Under the pieces are notes generated by a model, which made no database searches, was not told where the DNA came from, and saw only the letters and a program-made list of their open reading frames with translations. Made by a program: the position numbers and the translations under genes. Source: Aliikangiella coralliicola (lineage in GTDB: Bacteria; Pseudomonadota; Gammaproteobacteria; Enterobacterales; Kangiellaceae). From it: a stretch of 64,000 nt of DNA. The DNA is taken from positions 62,001 through 126,000 of the forward strand of contig NZ_ML660169.1 in NCBI RefSeq assembly GCF_007004725.1, given 5' to 3'. This document shows, piece by piece, positions 18,137 through 27,231 of the stretch (its first letter is position 1; every line of letters starts with the position of its first letter).

Positions 18137-19534
18137 CTAAGCAACAAGCTGTTTTGCCATAACGTCCAGCGTCTCAGATTCTGATTGAATATCTTCTAAA
18201 ACCATTTCGACAGTAGGTTCGTCGAGTGAGAGCAACTCCAAAGTCGATTGAGGAACCGCAGTCTCAACAGAATCTCCAATATCCAGCCGCTTCAACATTC
18301 TGTTCGTCACCAGCACGATATTTGAATAAACCGCGTGTTTACTCCAGAACTCTTCTTGATGATGTCGGCGAACCGCAACAATTAACTCATCAGGCATATG
18401 CCAATTATTCATCAACCAGGCGCCAATTTCCTCGTGAGTAACGCCCAAAATATAAAACTCGATGTCTTCCACAGCTATATGAGGATTTGCCTGAATGGTG
18501 TCATTAATCAATTTAAACTGCGGAGGGAATATATGGCCAAGCAATAGATGACCAAAATTATGTAACAAGCCACTTAAGTAGATTAATCCGCGCTCGGGTC
18601 TCTGCTTAACGGGCATTGCCCGGCAAAGCTTTTCGGCTAAATTGGCCGAGTAGATCGCCTGACGCCAAAATTGCCTGATACCTAATGGGCCGTCCATCGG
18701 CACTTTCAGCGATTTACCAATTGAAATTCCAAGGGCCAGATTCATCACTAACTCAAAGCCTAAAACTCTTGCAATTGCAGTTTCTACCGAGTCGACTTTT
18801 CCCTGGTAACCATAATAAGGAGAACTCGCCCAGCTAATCACTTGCGCAGCCAGAGATGGATCGCGACAAACAATTTGTGCAAGACGGTTCGCATCAGCGC
18901 TTGGATCAACCCGCAACTTCATAATATCTTGAGCAATTTCAGGCATTGCCGGTAGATCAAATGTATCGTCTATGCGCTGTTTTAACCGAATTGGCGTAAA
19001 GCTCACGTCAAGTTCATATTTTCCTGCATCAGCGTTTCTGCCAGCATAAAGCCGCTCTGGAGTGGACGCAAAGTCTTTCACTTCACAATCCTTGAATACT
19101 TTTTCTATTGACGCTTTATCAAGCTGAATGATGGCATTCGGATTACCGCTTTCCATATATAACTCGGGTAATTCAAGCACACTAGAGTCAACTACAAAAT
19201 GGACATCAAATCTACCGGGTAAGGGTGGAAAGCTAGTCTCAGAACAGCTATCGAAGATTTTAGCCGTTTGCTCATCATCCATGACATTAAACTCATCCTG
19301 CATCTGATCAGAAATCATCTTAATATCTAATAAATGCTGATATGGCAAAACCGCCAATACCGTTTTAGCAGCCCCCTTCAATGCAACCGTCCGAACCAAA
19401 TTGGCTGACTTGTCCCGAAGATGCCAGGCAGTTTGCTGAATATCCATAGATTCTGGCAATTCTATTATCTGACACTCAATATCTTTTTCTTCGAAATATT
19501 CACCAATGGATTTTGGAATAGCCAAACTGCGCAC
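18137..19534 (-). CDS. YbaK/ProX-like domain fused to an HDOD domain
   Basis: 465 residues. Residues about 1-150 resemble YbaK/ProX aminoacyl-tRNA deacylases (QTAWHLRDKSANLVRTVALKG, FPPLPGRFDVHFVVDSSVLE). Residues about 195-400 form an HDOD domain (LPAMPEIAQDIMKLRVDPSADANRLAQIV, SGLLHNFGHLLLGHIFPP, HEEIGAWLMNNWHMPDELI). HDOD proteins are signalling scaffolds related to HD phosphohydrolases. A fusion of a tRNA-editing-like fold with HDOD suggests sensing of an amino-acid-related ligand or loss of editing activity. Single gene with its own leader. Confidence 0.8.
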   Translation of the reverse strand: MRSLAIPKSIGEYFEEKDIECQIIELPESMDIQQTAWHLRDKSANLVRTVALKGAAKTVLAVLPYQHLLDIKMISDQMQDEFNVMDDEQTAKIFDSCSETSFPPLPGRFDVHFVVDSSVLELPELYMESGNPNAIIQLDKASIEKVFKDCEVKDFASTPERLYAGRNADAGKYELDVSFTPIRLKQRIDDTFDLPAMPEIAQDIMKLRVDPSADANRLAQIVCRDPSLAAQVISWASSPYYGYQGKVDSVETAIARVLGFELVMNLALGISIGKSLKVPMDGPLGIRQFWRQAIYSANLAEKLCRAMPVKQRPERGLIYLSGLLHNFGHLLLGHIFPPQFKLINDTIQANPHIAVEDIEFYILGVTHEEIGAWLMNNWHMPDELIVAVRRHHQEEFWSKHAVYSNIVLVTNRMLKRLDIGDSVETAVPQSTLELLSLDEPTVEMVLEDIQSESETLDVMAKQLVA

Positions 19535-19739
19535 CTTTTTTATTTAATAACATTACTTAAAATATAGTCAATTTTTCAGACTGATCGTGATAATTTGCTA
19601 AAGAAGTGAGACATAAGTCTAAAATAAGTTCAATTTAAAACCATTTGCTTTTATCAGATTTGATTCTGAGGTGAAATTAACAAAGATATAGCATACCTCA
19701 GTGCTACCTCAAAATGCCGGTATATTGATTCAGCTTTAT

Positions 19740-21398
19740 TTAAAACTCTGTGGTTAAATTATCTACTTCATCAATATTTTCGTTGGATTGTTTTTTTAAC
19801 CCTGTTTCATCTTCAACTATTGAGCTTTCACTTGAATCATCTTCAAGGGAGTCTTGCGGTATACTTTTGCGCTGATTTGTTTTTTCATCATATTCAACGA
19901 CACCTATTTTTTCTTGTTCAAGCTCCTCTTCGTGAGTGAGCTCAACCCGTTCAATTTTATTAAATCGAGATGATATTTTGCGCGCCGAAGTATGGACCTG
20001 CTCGACATCTTTGCTAACTTGTCCAATATGCTTGGACAAACTATCCATTCTTGTTTGAAAACGAGAAAAGTCTTTTCCAAGTGCAGACAGATGCTCTTTA
20101 ATAATATGTACTTGTTTACGAGTTTGCTCGTCTTTAATCACAGTGGACGCTGTAGTCAAAATCGCCATGAGTGTTGTTGGAGAAACTAACCAAACTTTAC
20201 GTTGATAAGCCAGCTCAACCAATTCAGGATAATGACCATGAATTTCAGCAAAAACACTTTCTGCAGGAATAAACATTACAGCACCATCGGAAGTTTCCGG
20301 AGGTAATACGTATTTATCACCGATATCATTAATATGCTTCTTAATATCACGTGCAAATTGTCTTGAAGCCTGTTTTCGGTCTACATCTGCAACCGAGATA
20401 TCCATCATTATTTTATAACTTTCTAGTGGAAACTTTGCGTCGATTGCAATCTTTCCAGTAGGCTCAGGTAACACTAAAACACAATCGGCGATCTTGTCAT
20501 TAGATAGTTTTTGCTGCATATTGTAATGAGTCTCCGGCATAATATTACTCACCAGAGATTGCAGTTGAACTTCTCCAAAAGCACCACGAGATCTTTTGTC
20601 ATTGAGGATTTCTTGGAGACTGACGACATTGCTGGACAACTCAGTGATTTTTTTCTGCGCATCGTCAATTAATGCCAATCGTTTTAATACATCATTAAAT
20701 GTCTTGGTTGTTTTATCAAAACCTTCATTCAATCGTTTTTCTACTTGGCCGCTAATTTCTTTTAATCGGTTATCAGTGCTATCGGTTAGGCCGGTAATAC
20801 TTTTGTTGATCGACTCATTTTGCAATTTCAGACTTCGATCAAGATCACTCCGCAATTCACTAATCCCTTTGCGAATATTATCAACAATTGCGTCGCGGGT
20901 AAGAGATTGATGTTGCTCTAGTGTCTGACTAATTTTTTCACCAAACTGGTTAACTGTTGCTGAAAGTTTATGCTGACCATCAGCAAGAGATTGTGATGAA
21001 CTACGTTGTAGTTTTTCAAATCTCTCCACCATTTGAGTTTTAAACTCATGCACGGTATTCGTTAATACTAACCCGGTATCTGAAAATCTCTTTTCAAGTT
21101 CGATCCTTAACTCGCTAATGGAGGATAATTGTCTCTCACGATCCTGGAGAATCGTATTAAATAGTTGCTGCTGGTCTCTTGATAACTTGTCGTCAAGATT
21201 TTTTTGAGAGTCGGTAAGCGTCTGTTGCAAATTAACAAATGCATCACTGGTTTTCTGCCAAAGCTCTTGTTGCTGACTTTGATAACTACGAATCACTAGA
21301 GCGACCAATAAAATCAGACTAACACCAGCAAACGCTAACAACAGCAGTATCGCAGTTGTTTGCGTTAATCCAATATTCATAAGTGCTGTCTCAATCAA
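19740..21398 (-). CDS. rmuC: DNA recombination protein RmuC
   Basis: 552 residues. An N-terminal membrane anchor (ILLLLAFAGVSLILLVALVI) is followed by a long coiled coil (about 35-250) and the conserved RmuC domain: KRSRGAFGEVQLQSLVSNIMP, then CVLVLPEPTGKIAIDAKFPLESY and DGAVMFIPAESVFAEIHG. RmuC limits recombination at inverted repeats and has a PD-(D/E)XK-like fold. The C-terminal 70 residues are acidic and low-complexity, longer than average. Confidence 0.95.
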   Translation of the reverse strand: MIETALMNIGLTQTTAILLLLAFAGVSLILLVALVIRSYQSQQQELWQKTSDAFVNLQQTLTDSQKNLDDKLSRDQQQLFNTILQDRERQLSSISELRIELEKRFSDTGLVLTNTVHEFKTQMVERFEKLQRSSSQSLADGQHKLSATVNQFGEKISQTLEQHQSLTRDAIVDNIRKGISELRSDLDRSLKLQNESINKSITGLTDSTDNRLKEISGQVEKRLNEGFDKTTKTFNDVLKRLALIDDAQKKITELSSNVVSLQEILNDKRSRGAFGEVQLQSLVSNIMPETHYNMQQKLSNDKIADCVLVLPEPTGKIAIDAKFPLESYKIMMDISVADVDRKQASRQFARDIKKHINDIGDKYVLPPETSDGAVMFIPAESVFAEIHGHYPELVELAYQRKVWLVSPTTLMAILTTASTVIKDEQTRKQVHIIKEHLSALGKDFSRFQTRMDSLSKHIGQVSKDVEQVHTSARKISSRFNKIERVELTHEEELEQEKIGVVEYDEKTNQRKSIPQDSLEDDSSESSIVEDETGLKKQSNENIDEVDNLTTEF

Positions 21399-22940
21399 TT
21401 CAGTCCGCCCAGTTAAAATAAGTTGATAACTAACTTGAATTCAGGATAAAAACAGCCATCTTGCTTAACTTATTGCAGTCCTTTAACAAATAAAGCACAG
21501 TTGTTTTTTATCACTAACTCAGATTAGCTATCATATCACCACTCTTTAGAAAAACCTCTAGAATATTGTCTCCAATACTCGTCTTTTCATCTTTAGCGCT
21601 TATTGATTAACGTGTTAGTACTGGCTTTAGCGACAGGCTGGCAAGAAGAGAATAGCTGAAGAAATTCAATACCTGGTGAAAAACTAACCACTTAAATCCA
21701 ACTAACCTGTTTCACCAAACAGAAAAAACTGAAGTTAGTTTTTTAAACTGGAGTCATTTAACCTGAAGTCATTAATTTGTGTTGAAAATAACTCCTGACA
21801 CTTTCGAATAACCTCAATGAATTTTAACCAACCATTGTCGAATCAATTCACAAGACCAGCCAACTTTCATAATCACGCCCCTGTGATGGTTATGAAAAAG
21901 TGTTTCAGATATTCCCAATCGGGAGCCAACCCAGCGACGATAATATTTCTTGTGGAGAAAAAGTCCGGGTAAGACACCAGCTAAAATGCTGACAAGGCAT
22001 TTAAACGCTACTCAGCTTGAACAGGTTAGTGTCAGATATCGAATTGAAAAGTTAAAATAACAAGATTTAATATTAAGTAATATGCAACCAGGCACAATCG
22101 TTTAAGCAATCTCAAGCCAGCAGTCACCACGCGTCCTTGTGCAACTAACTTGCCTTGTGCGCCATTATGTTCCTATTCCATTAAATCTATCAATAGTAAG
22201 ACCCATAGGCACAAAACTTATCAATAATAAGCGCTACCCGACAGCATCTTACAATGTTAATTTGAATATGGCTGAATTCAGACCAAAGATTTGATAGCAC
22301 TAACTTCAATGAGTTGATTATCAGCGTTTCCATAAAGCCGGCACTATAGTTCTATATTTCGATCATGAACTTAAGTACTTTCGCCATCGTTTAGATCCTT
22401 CTAAACCTAGATGCCTCTATACCTAGATGCCGCTAAACCTAGATCCTTCTAAACCGCTATTTACGCCACCACTATTTCTATCAAAACCTTAAGGACTAAT
22501 ATATCAGTCGTCATTCTAAAAAACACTATTCAATAGATCATCCATTCCTTAGCAACCGTCCTTAATCGCCCAAACATAGGATTCGTCCATAAACATTTAA
22601 ATTGCACTAAATACGACTCAATTTGCTTAAATTGCTCATAATTACTTGCTAATACACACCTAAATCGAAGTTATCTCTCTCGCATCTAATCTTAACCGCA
22701 CATGGTTTTATAACAGATTTCTTATAAAAGTTTCTTTATCACGTAAATCAGTGAAAAAGCTGCAACAGTATAAGAATCCAAACTTCAAAAACAATGTTAT
22801 TCAAAAAAGAGCGTTTAAAGACAGCAATATTTCAGACAGTATCAAAATCAGAAATACTGTCAGAAGTCATCTTCAACAGATTAAATACTAGCAAAACAAC
22901 CACTACTTGATCAAGTAGTATTTATCGAAAAATTTTATGC
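21399..22940. other. Long gene-free, AT-rich interval (about 1.5 kb)
   Basis: No frame longer than about 50 codons with protein character was seen on either strand, which is unusual in this densely coded window. It holds the 16-base tandem array at 22392, an imperfect hairpin at 21866-21897 (TTCATAATCAC/GTGATGGTTATGAA) and two similar 15-16 base copies around 21756 (ACTGGAGTCATT, CCTGAAGTCATT). No IS ends, tRNA or terminator with T run were recognised. It could be a decayed locus or hold an unrecognised RNA. Confidence 0.5.
22392..22455. repeat. Four 16-base tandem repeats
   Basis: Units TAGATCCTTCTAAACC, TAGATGCCTCTATACC, TAGATGCCGCTAAACC and TAGATCCTTCTAAACC lie head to tail. The first and last copies are identical. 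There are no spacers, so this is not a CRISPR. Confidence 0.85.
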
Positions 22941-23165
22941 CTAGAGATCCATTGCCCGTCCGGTTATGGTTAAACGGACTTTACGTCGGTCTTTGCCACT
23001 TCGGCGATCATAACCCGAACGCATATCGGGCACAGTAATAGCACGTCCTGACAGCTGACGCCGGTCATTTCCGGTTCGACGGTCGCCACCGCCTCTTACT
23101 CGCTTACGCGAAGACCAAGTCACTTCTTCTTCCAAAAGATCTGAGCTCAAATCATCAGCCGCCAT
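22941..23165 (-). CDS. Small Arg-rich protein with repeated GxDRR motifs
   Basis: 74 residues, strongly basic in the middle. The motif G-x-DRR-x-G-x-DRR occurs twice: GGDRRTGNDRR and GYDRRSGKDRR, separated by about 18 residues, then KVRLTITGRAMDL. This GGDRR-like tail occurs in various gammaproteobacterial signalling and PilZ-associated proteins; its function is unknown. The first ~20 residues are acidic. There is no membrane segment. The clean internal duplication favours a real gene, though no good ribosome site was seen. Confidence 0.55.
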   Translation of the reverse strand: MAADDLSSDLLEEEVTWSSRKRVRGGGDRRTGNDRRQLSGRAITVPDMRSGYDRRSGKDRRKVRLTITGRAMDL

Positions 23166-23437
23166 GGTTTGTTTCAGTTAGTGAGTGGTAACTAAAGTAT
23201 AGTTTCTTTCGAACAAATCGCGATTAAAAATAAATTGCCAGAACAGAAAAATCTAAAAAACTCACTGCTTCAGCAAAATATTTAAAATTGCTTAATTTCC
23301 GTCTAATTGCTCAGAATTTAGTTAAAATTTGTGCCAAACTAAGAAGTGCTGTTAGCGCTGCAATTAGGTACAAAAAACCAACATTTAGTTCCAAATATTT
23401 AAATAAGATAATCAATAATGTAGATATCTAATTATCA

Positions 23438-24640
23438 GTGATTAACCAGTCAATTTTACGGGTAATCAAAATATTCCAGGGCCTGCAACCCTCTAAAATC
23501 TCGAATAGTCGAATTTCATCGCCCTGCTCTAGTATCGAGGAAACTGAGATATTGTCAATAGAAGAAGAAAATAGGTGCCTGAAAAATACCTTAAAACAAC
23601 TGATTGAGAGTGCAAATCATAACCAACAAACCCAAGAACGATTTTATGCGTTAGAACTCTATTTTTTAGAATCTCGTTCTTATCAGACGTTGATAGAACG
23701 AATTCTTGTTGACCTGAAATGCAAGCTCAAACTGGCGCAAGTTGAGTTGTTTTTAATTGATCGTGACGGTGAAACACAACTGCTGATTTCTGAAATATAT
23801 GGCAAGCTCGACTACGATAACCTGTTTTACATCGAAAATGTCCAGCCGCTGAAGCTGATATATAATGATTCGATAGCGTTAACATTGTCTCAGAAGCAAT
23901 CGCTTATTAATTCGTTGTTTGAAAAGAAGGCATCAATTAGTCAAAGTGTCGCGCTGATCCCACTTTATCGCGGACAACAAATTATCGGCAGCCTCCACCT
24001 CGGTAGCAGCGATCACTCTCGATTTCACCCTGACCTTGCCAGTAACTTTCTCCAACATTTGGGTTCAATTATTAGTGTTTGTATCGAAAACTCACTCAAT
24101 CAGGAAAGATATAAACATTTGAGTCTGGTTGATTTGCTCACCAGAGCAAAAAATAGACGTTACTTTTTCCAGGCCTTGGCGAAAGAAATAGCCCGCTCCA
24201 GTCGTTCTCAATCCCCAATATCTTGCCTGTTTCTGGATATTGACCACTTTAAACGAATTAATGATAGCCGTGGTCATCTAGTAGGAGACAGGGCTTTGCG
24301 CGAGATAGCCAAACACATTCAGCCTTTACTCCGTCAATCAGATATTCTCGCCCGATTCGGTGGAGAAGAATTTACCGTGCTGTTACCAAACACCGCGCTT
24401 GAACAAGCGCTGGAAATTGCAGAAAGAATACGGAAAAAAGTCGCCGATATCGAAATACTGGACGACTCAGGGAAAATCTTCCGTGTCACAACCTCAATCG
24501 GCGCTAGTAGCTGGAAACCTGATAAACAAATGCCAAGCAATCCCGCGTCCATTCAAAACTACTTGATTAACCAGGCCGACAAAGCGGTATACCAGGCAAA
24601 ACAAACCGGTAGAAATCAGGTTTGCTCAATATCAGGTTAA
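23438..24640 (+). CDS. Diguanylate cyclase with DUF484/GAF-like sensor
   Basis: 400 residues from a GTG start (no strong ribosome site; start uncertain). A short coiled coil (about 35-75) leads to a GAF/DUF484-like domain (about 75-225, ALIPLYRGQQIIGSLHLGS) and a GGDEF domain (about 230-398): DIDHFKRINDSRGHLVGD, then RFGGEEFTVLLPN. The GGEEF active site is intact, and an RxxD inhibitory site (RQSD) lies five residues upstream, so the enzyme should make cyclic di-GMP from GTP and be product-inhibited. Cytosolic. Its end overlaps pdxB (opposite strand) by nine bases. Confidence 0.88.
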   Translation: MINQSILRVIKIFQGLQPSKISNSRISSPCSSIEETEILSIEEENRCLKNTLKQLIESANHNQQTQERFYALELYFLESRSYQTLIERILVDLKCKLKLAQVELFLIDRDGETQLLISEIYGKLDYDNLFYIENVQPLKLIYNDSIALTLSQKQSLINSLFEKKASISQSVALIPLYRGQQIIGSLHLGSSDHSRFHPDLASNFLQHLGSIISVCIENSLNQERYKHLSLVDLLTRAKNRRYFFQALAKEIARSSRSQSPISCLFLDIDHFKRINDSRGHLVGDRALREIAKHIQPLLRQSDILARFGGEEFTVLLPNTALEQALEIAERIRKKVADIEILDDSGKIFRVTTSIGASSWKPDKQMPSNPASIQNYLINQADKAVYQAKQTGRNQVCSISG

Positions 24641-25825
24641 ATCCATCAGTTGATAAATGGCTTCTGAATCAGCATTCACCGGCGAAAGCTCTGACTTACC
24701 TTGCCAACCAGAATAATCTCTTCTGGGTTTATCAACACAACGGGTAACATAATCTTTACGCATCTCATCAAAATGCGCGGCAAGATATGGAGCATCCACG
24801 CTTAACAAACGTTTGCTATCTCTTTCAATATCATAGAATTGAAGTAGATTTTCCTGCGGACTTTCTGAGCAAATCTCGAATAAGTTTTTTTCTGGATACA
24901 AGTCCGCCTCATCAACCTCAACCGGCAGATTAAATTGCCGACAAAATGCGCGATAGACCATATAGCTACCCCGCAATTTCCCTTCTAATGTATGCCCTGC
25001 AATATGAGGCGTTGCCAGTAAACATAAATTGGCAAGTTCATGATCAATATCAGGTTCACATTCAAATACATCGAGAATAACCGAAGCAGCATTTTGCGCT
25101 CTTAAGTAAGTCAGTAAATCGACATTATTAATGACTTCGCCGCGGGCAGAGTTTATGAGTAACTGATCTTTTTTTAACCGGTTAAGCACTTCGCCATCAA
25201 CCAGATGGAGAGTTTTATCTTCACCCACTTTTGTAATGGGGACGTGCAACGTCACCACATCACATCGCAATATTTCATCAAAACTCTTTAGCTTGTGAGC
25301 ACTTTCAATCTGTACTTGTGATTTTTGCGTTTGGCTTTGCATCTTTTTCTGCAAAGGCGGATCACATAACAAGTAATCTACTCCCAGAATTTCGAGACAC
25401 CGGGCCAATTCCGAACCGACATTTCCCGCGCCGACAATACCAACTTTGATTTCATCAAATTGTTTATCATTTCGTTTTAACCAAAAAGCAATAGCACTAA
25501 TAACATACTGCGCCACAGCCGCCGCATTACACCCAGCAGCATTTGCCCACGCAATTCCTTTTGATTCCAACCAGGGGATATCGAGGTGGTCGATGCCGAT
25601 TGTCGCAGTGCCTACAAATTGGACGTTTGAATTGGCTAACAAAGATTGATCGACAGATGTAATTGAGCGGCATAAAAGTGCGTCTGCATGTCGCACATCT
25701 TGCGCAGTAATTTCTCTCCCGGCACGATAGGTGATATCAGCAACTGAACCAAACAGTTTCTCAATATGCGGCATATTTTCATCCGCGACAATTTTAAATG
25801 GCTTCGACAAAATATTTAAACTCAT
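24632..25825 (-). CDS. pdxB: Erythronate-4-phosphate dehydrogenase
   Basis: 397 residues from the ATG at 25825 (a TTG six bases earlier is also possible). It starts FKIVADENMPHIEKLFG, typical of PdxB. The NAD-binding motif is GIVGAGNVGSELARCLEILG, and the catalytic Arg, Glu and His appear as NSARGEVI, FECEPDID and ATPHIAGHTLEGK. The C-terminal PdxB dimerisation domain is present (DEMRKDYVTRC). The enzyme acts in de novo pyridoxal phosphate synthesis. Confidence 0.95.
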   Translation of the reverse strand: MSLNILSKPFKIVADENMPHIEKLFGSVADITYRAGREITAQDVRHADALLCRSITSVDQSLLANSNVQFVGTATIGIDHLDIPWLESKGIAWANAAGCNAAAVAQYVISAIAFWLKRNDKQFDEIKVGIVGAGNVGSELARCLEILGVDYLLCDPPLQKKMQSQTQKSQVQIESAHKLKSFDEILRCDVVTLHVPITKVGEDKTLHLVDGEVLNRLKKDQLLINSARGEVINNVDLLTYLRAQNAASVILDVFECEPDIDHELANLCLLATPHIAGHTLEGKLRGSYMVYRAFCRQFNLPVEVDEADLYPEKNLFEICSESPQENLLQFYDIERDSKRLLSVDAPYLAAHFDEMRKDYVTRCVDKPRRDYSGWQGKSELSPVNADSEAIYQLMDLT

Positions 25826-25965
25826 GCCCAAATTTAGTTAGACAGTATTGTAACGGAATCTCACCAGTTCTTAATCTCTTTATATTAAGAATTTCTAGTA
25901 CCTGTTTCTAAAATTAAAAATGACTTTATGATAAACTGCCGCAAAAACCTGGGCCGGCAACTTCT

Positions 25966-26586
25966 TTGATAGATACAACATCACTCGCATTGTTCATTCC
26001 AACATTTATGCTGGTATCAGCTACACCTGGCATGTGCATGACCTTAGCATTAACTTTGGGCATGACTATTGGTGTACGTAAAACATTCTGGATGATGTGG
26101 GGAGAGATTTTGGGCGTCGCCCTGGTATCCATTCTTGCGGTTATCGGAGTCGCTAGCATTATGCTCAACTACCCGCTCGCATTTAGCATCTTAAAATATG
26201 CAGGTGGTGGATACTTGATATATTTGGGCATTCAGATGTGGCGCTCGAAAGGCAAGCTGGTTATCACCCTCGAAGATTCTCACGCCAATATTGCCGGTAG
26301 CAAGCTAGCGCTACAAGGATTTATCACAGCGATCGCCAACCCTAAGGGTTGGGCATTTACCATTTCTTTACTGCCTCCCTTTATCAATCCAGAGTTACCG
26401 GTAGGTCCCCAATTAGTAATATTGGTACTTATCATCATGGCAAGTGAGTTTTTATTTATGACCGTTTACGCCTCAGGTGGAAAAACACTGCGAAAAATGC
26501 TCGAACAACGCGGCAATGTACAAACGATTAACAGAATATCCGGCACCTTGATTATTGGCATAGGGATCTGGTTGGCGCTTGGCTAA
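25966..26586 (+). CDS. LysE/RhtB-family amino acid exporter
   Basis: 206 residues with about six membrane segments. The family signature is near the N terminus: FIPTFMLVSATPGMCMTLALTLGMTIGVRK, with AGGGYLIYLGIQMWRS in the middle and GFITAIANPKGWAFTISLLPPF later. Members export amino acids such as homoserine, threonine or lysine; the substrate is not evident. The start is a TTG codon with no clear ribosome site. Divergent from pdxB. Confidence 0.85.
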   Translation: MIDTTSLALFIPTFMLVSATPGMCMTLALTLGMTIGVRKTFWMMWGEILGVALVSILAVIGVASIMLNYPLAFSILKYAGGGYLIYLGIQMWRSKGKLVITLEDSHANIAGSKLALQGFITAIANPKGWAFTISLLPPFINPELPVGPQLVILVLIIMASEFLFMTVYASGGKTLRKMLEQRGNVQTINRISGTLIIGIGIWLALG

Positions 26587-26655
26587 CTGATTACAGTCGA
26601 TTACAATTAGCTGTCTTTGGCCAACCGAGCCGATAAATTAACAAGAGAATACCGA

Positions 26656-27207
26656 ATGAGTGACAAACTAGCAGGATACTATGAGAATATTCTATCTGAA
26701 CTAGGCGAAGATCTGGAAAGGGATGGGCTTAAAGATACGCCACAGCGAGCGGCCAAAGCAATGCAGTTTTTAACTCGCGGCTACCACCAAAATCTGGAAG
26801 AAGTCGTTAATGGTGCAATTTTTGAGTCAGACAATGATGAAATGGTCATTGTTAAAGACATCGAACTTTACTCATTATGTGAACATCACCTTTTGCCATT
26901 TATTGGTAAATGTCATGTTGCTTATCTGCCAACCGGTAAAGTTATCGGCCTGTCAAAAATTGCACGTATTGTCGATATGTTCGGCCGTCGTCTGCAAATC
27001 CAGGAAAACATGACCAAACAAATTGCCGAAGCCATTATGGAAGTTACTGAAGCATCAGGTGTTGGCGTAATTATCGAAGCCAAACATATGTGCATGATGA
27101 TGCGCGGCGTCGAAAAACAAAACTCAGTCATGTCAACTTCTGTTATGCTCGGCGCTTTCCGATCTAAACCAGCTACTCGTGCAGAGTTTTTAACACTGGT
27201 TAAGTAA
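26656..27207 (+). CDS. folE: GTP cyclohydrolase I
   Basis: 183 residues from the ATG at 26656; the frame extends upstream to 26617, but that part is not family-like. The zinc and catalytic signature is [22 protein letters not shown], followed by [41 protein letters not shown] and STSVMLGAF. It converts GTP to dihydroneopterin triphosphate, the first step of folate synthesis. mnmC follows by 24 bases in the same direction. Confidence 0.96.
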   Translation: MSDKLAGYYENILSELGEDLERDGLKDTPQRAAKAMQFLTRGYHQNLEEVVNGAIFESDNDEMVIVKDIELYSLCEHHLLPFIGKCHVAYLPTGKVIGLSKIARIVDMFGRRLQIQENMTKQIAEAIMEVTEASGVGVIIEAKHMCMMMRGVEKQNSVMSTSVMLGAFRSKPATRAEFLTLVK

Positions 27208-27231
27208 TTTTAGTCAATTGATTTTTACGCC

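Noticed and set aside
22392-22455. CRISPR-like repeat
   Set aside because: Units are contiguous, with no spacers and no cas genes nearby.
26617-26655. Upstream extension of folE
   Set aside because: Starts with TTG and lacks family likeness; the ATG at 26656 fits GTP cyclohydrolase length.
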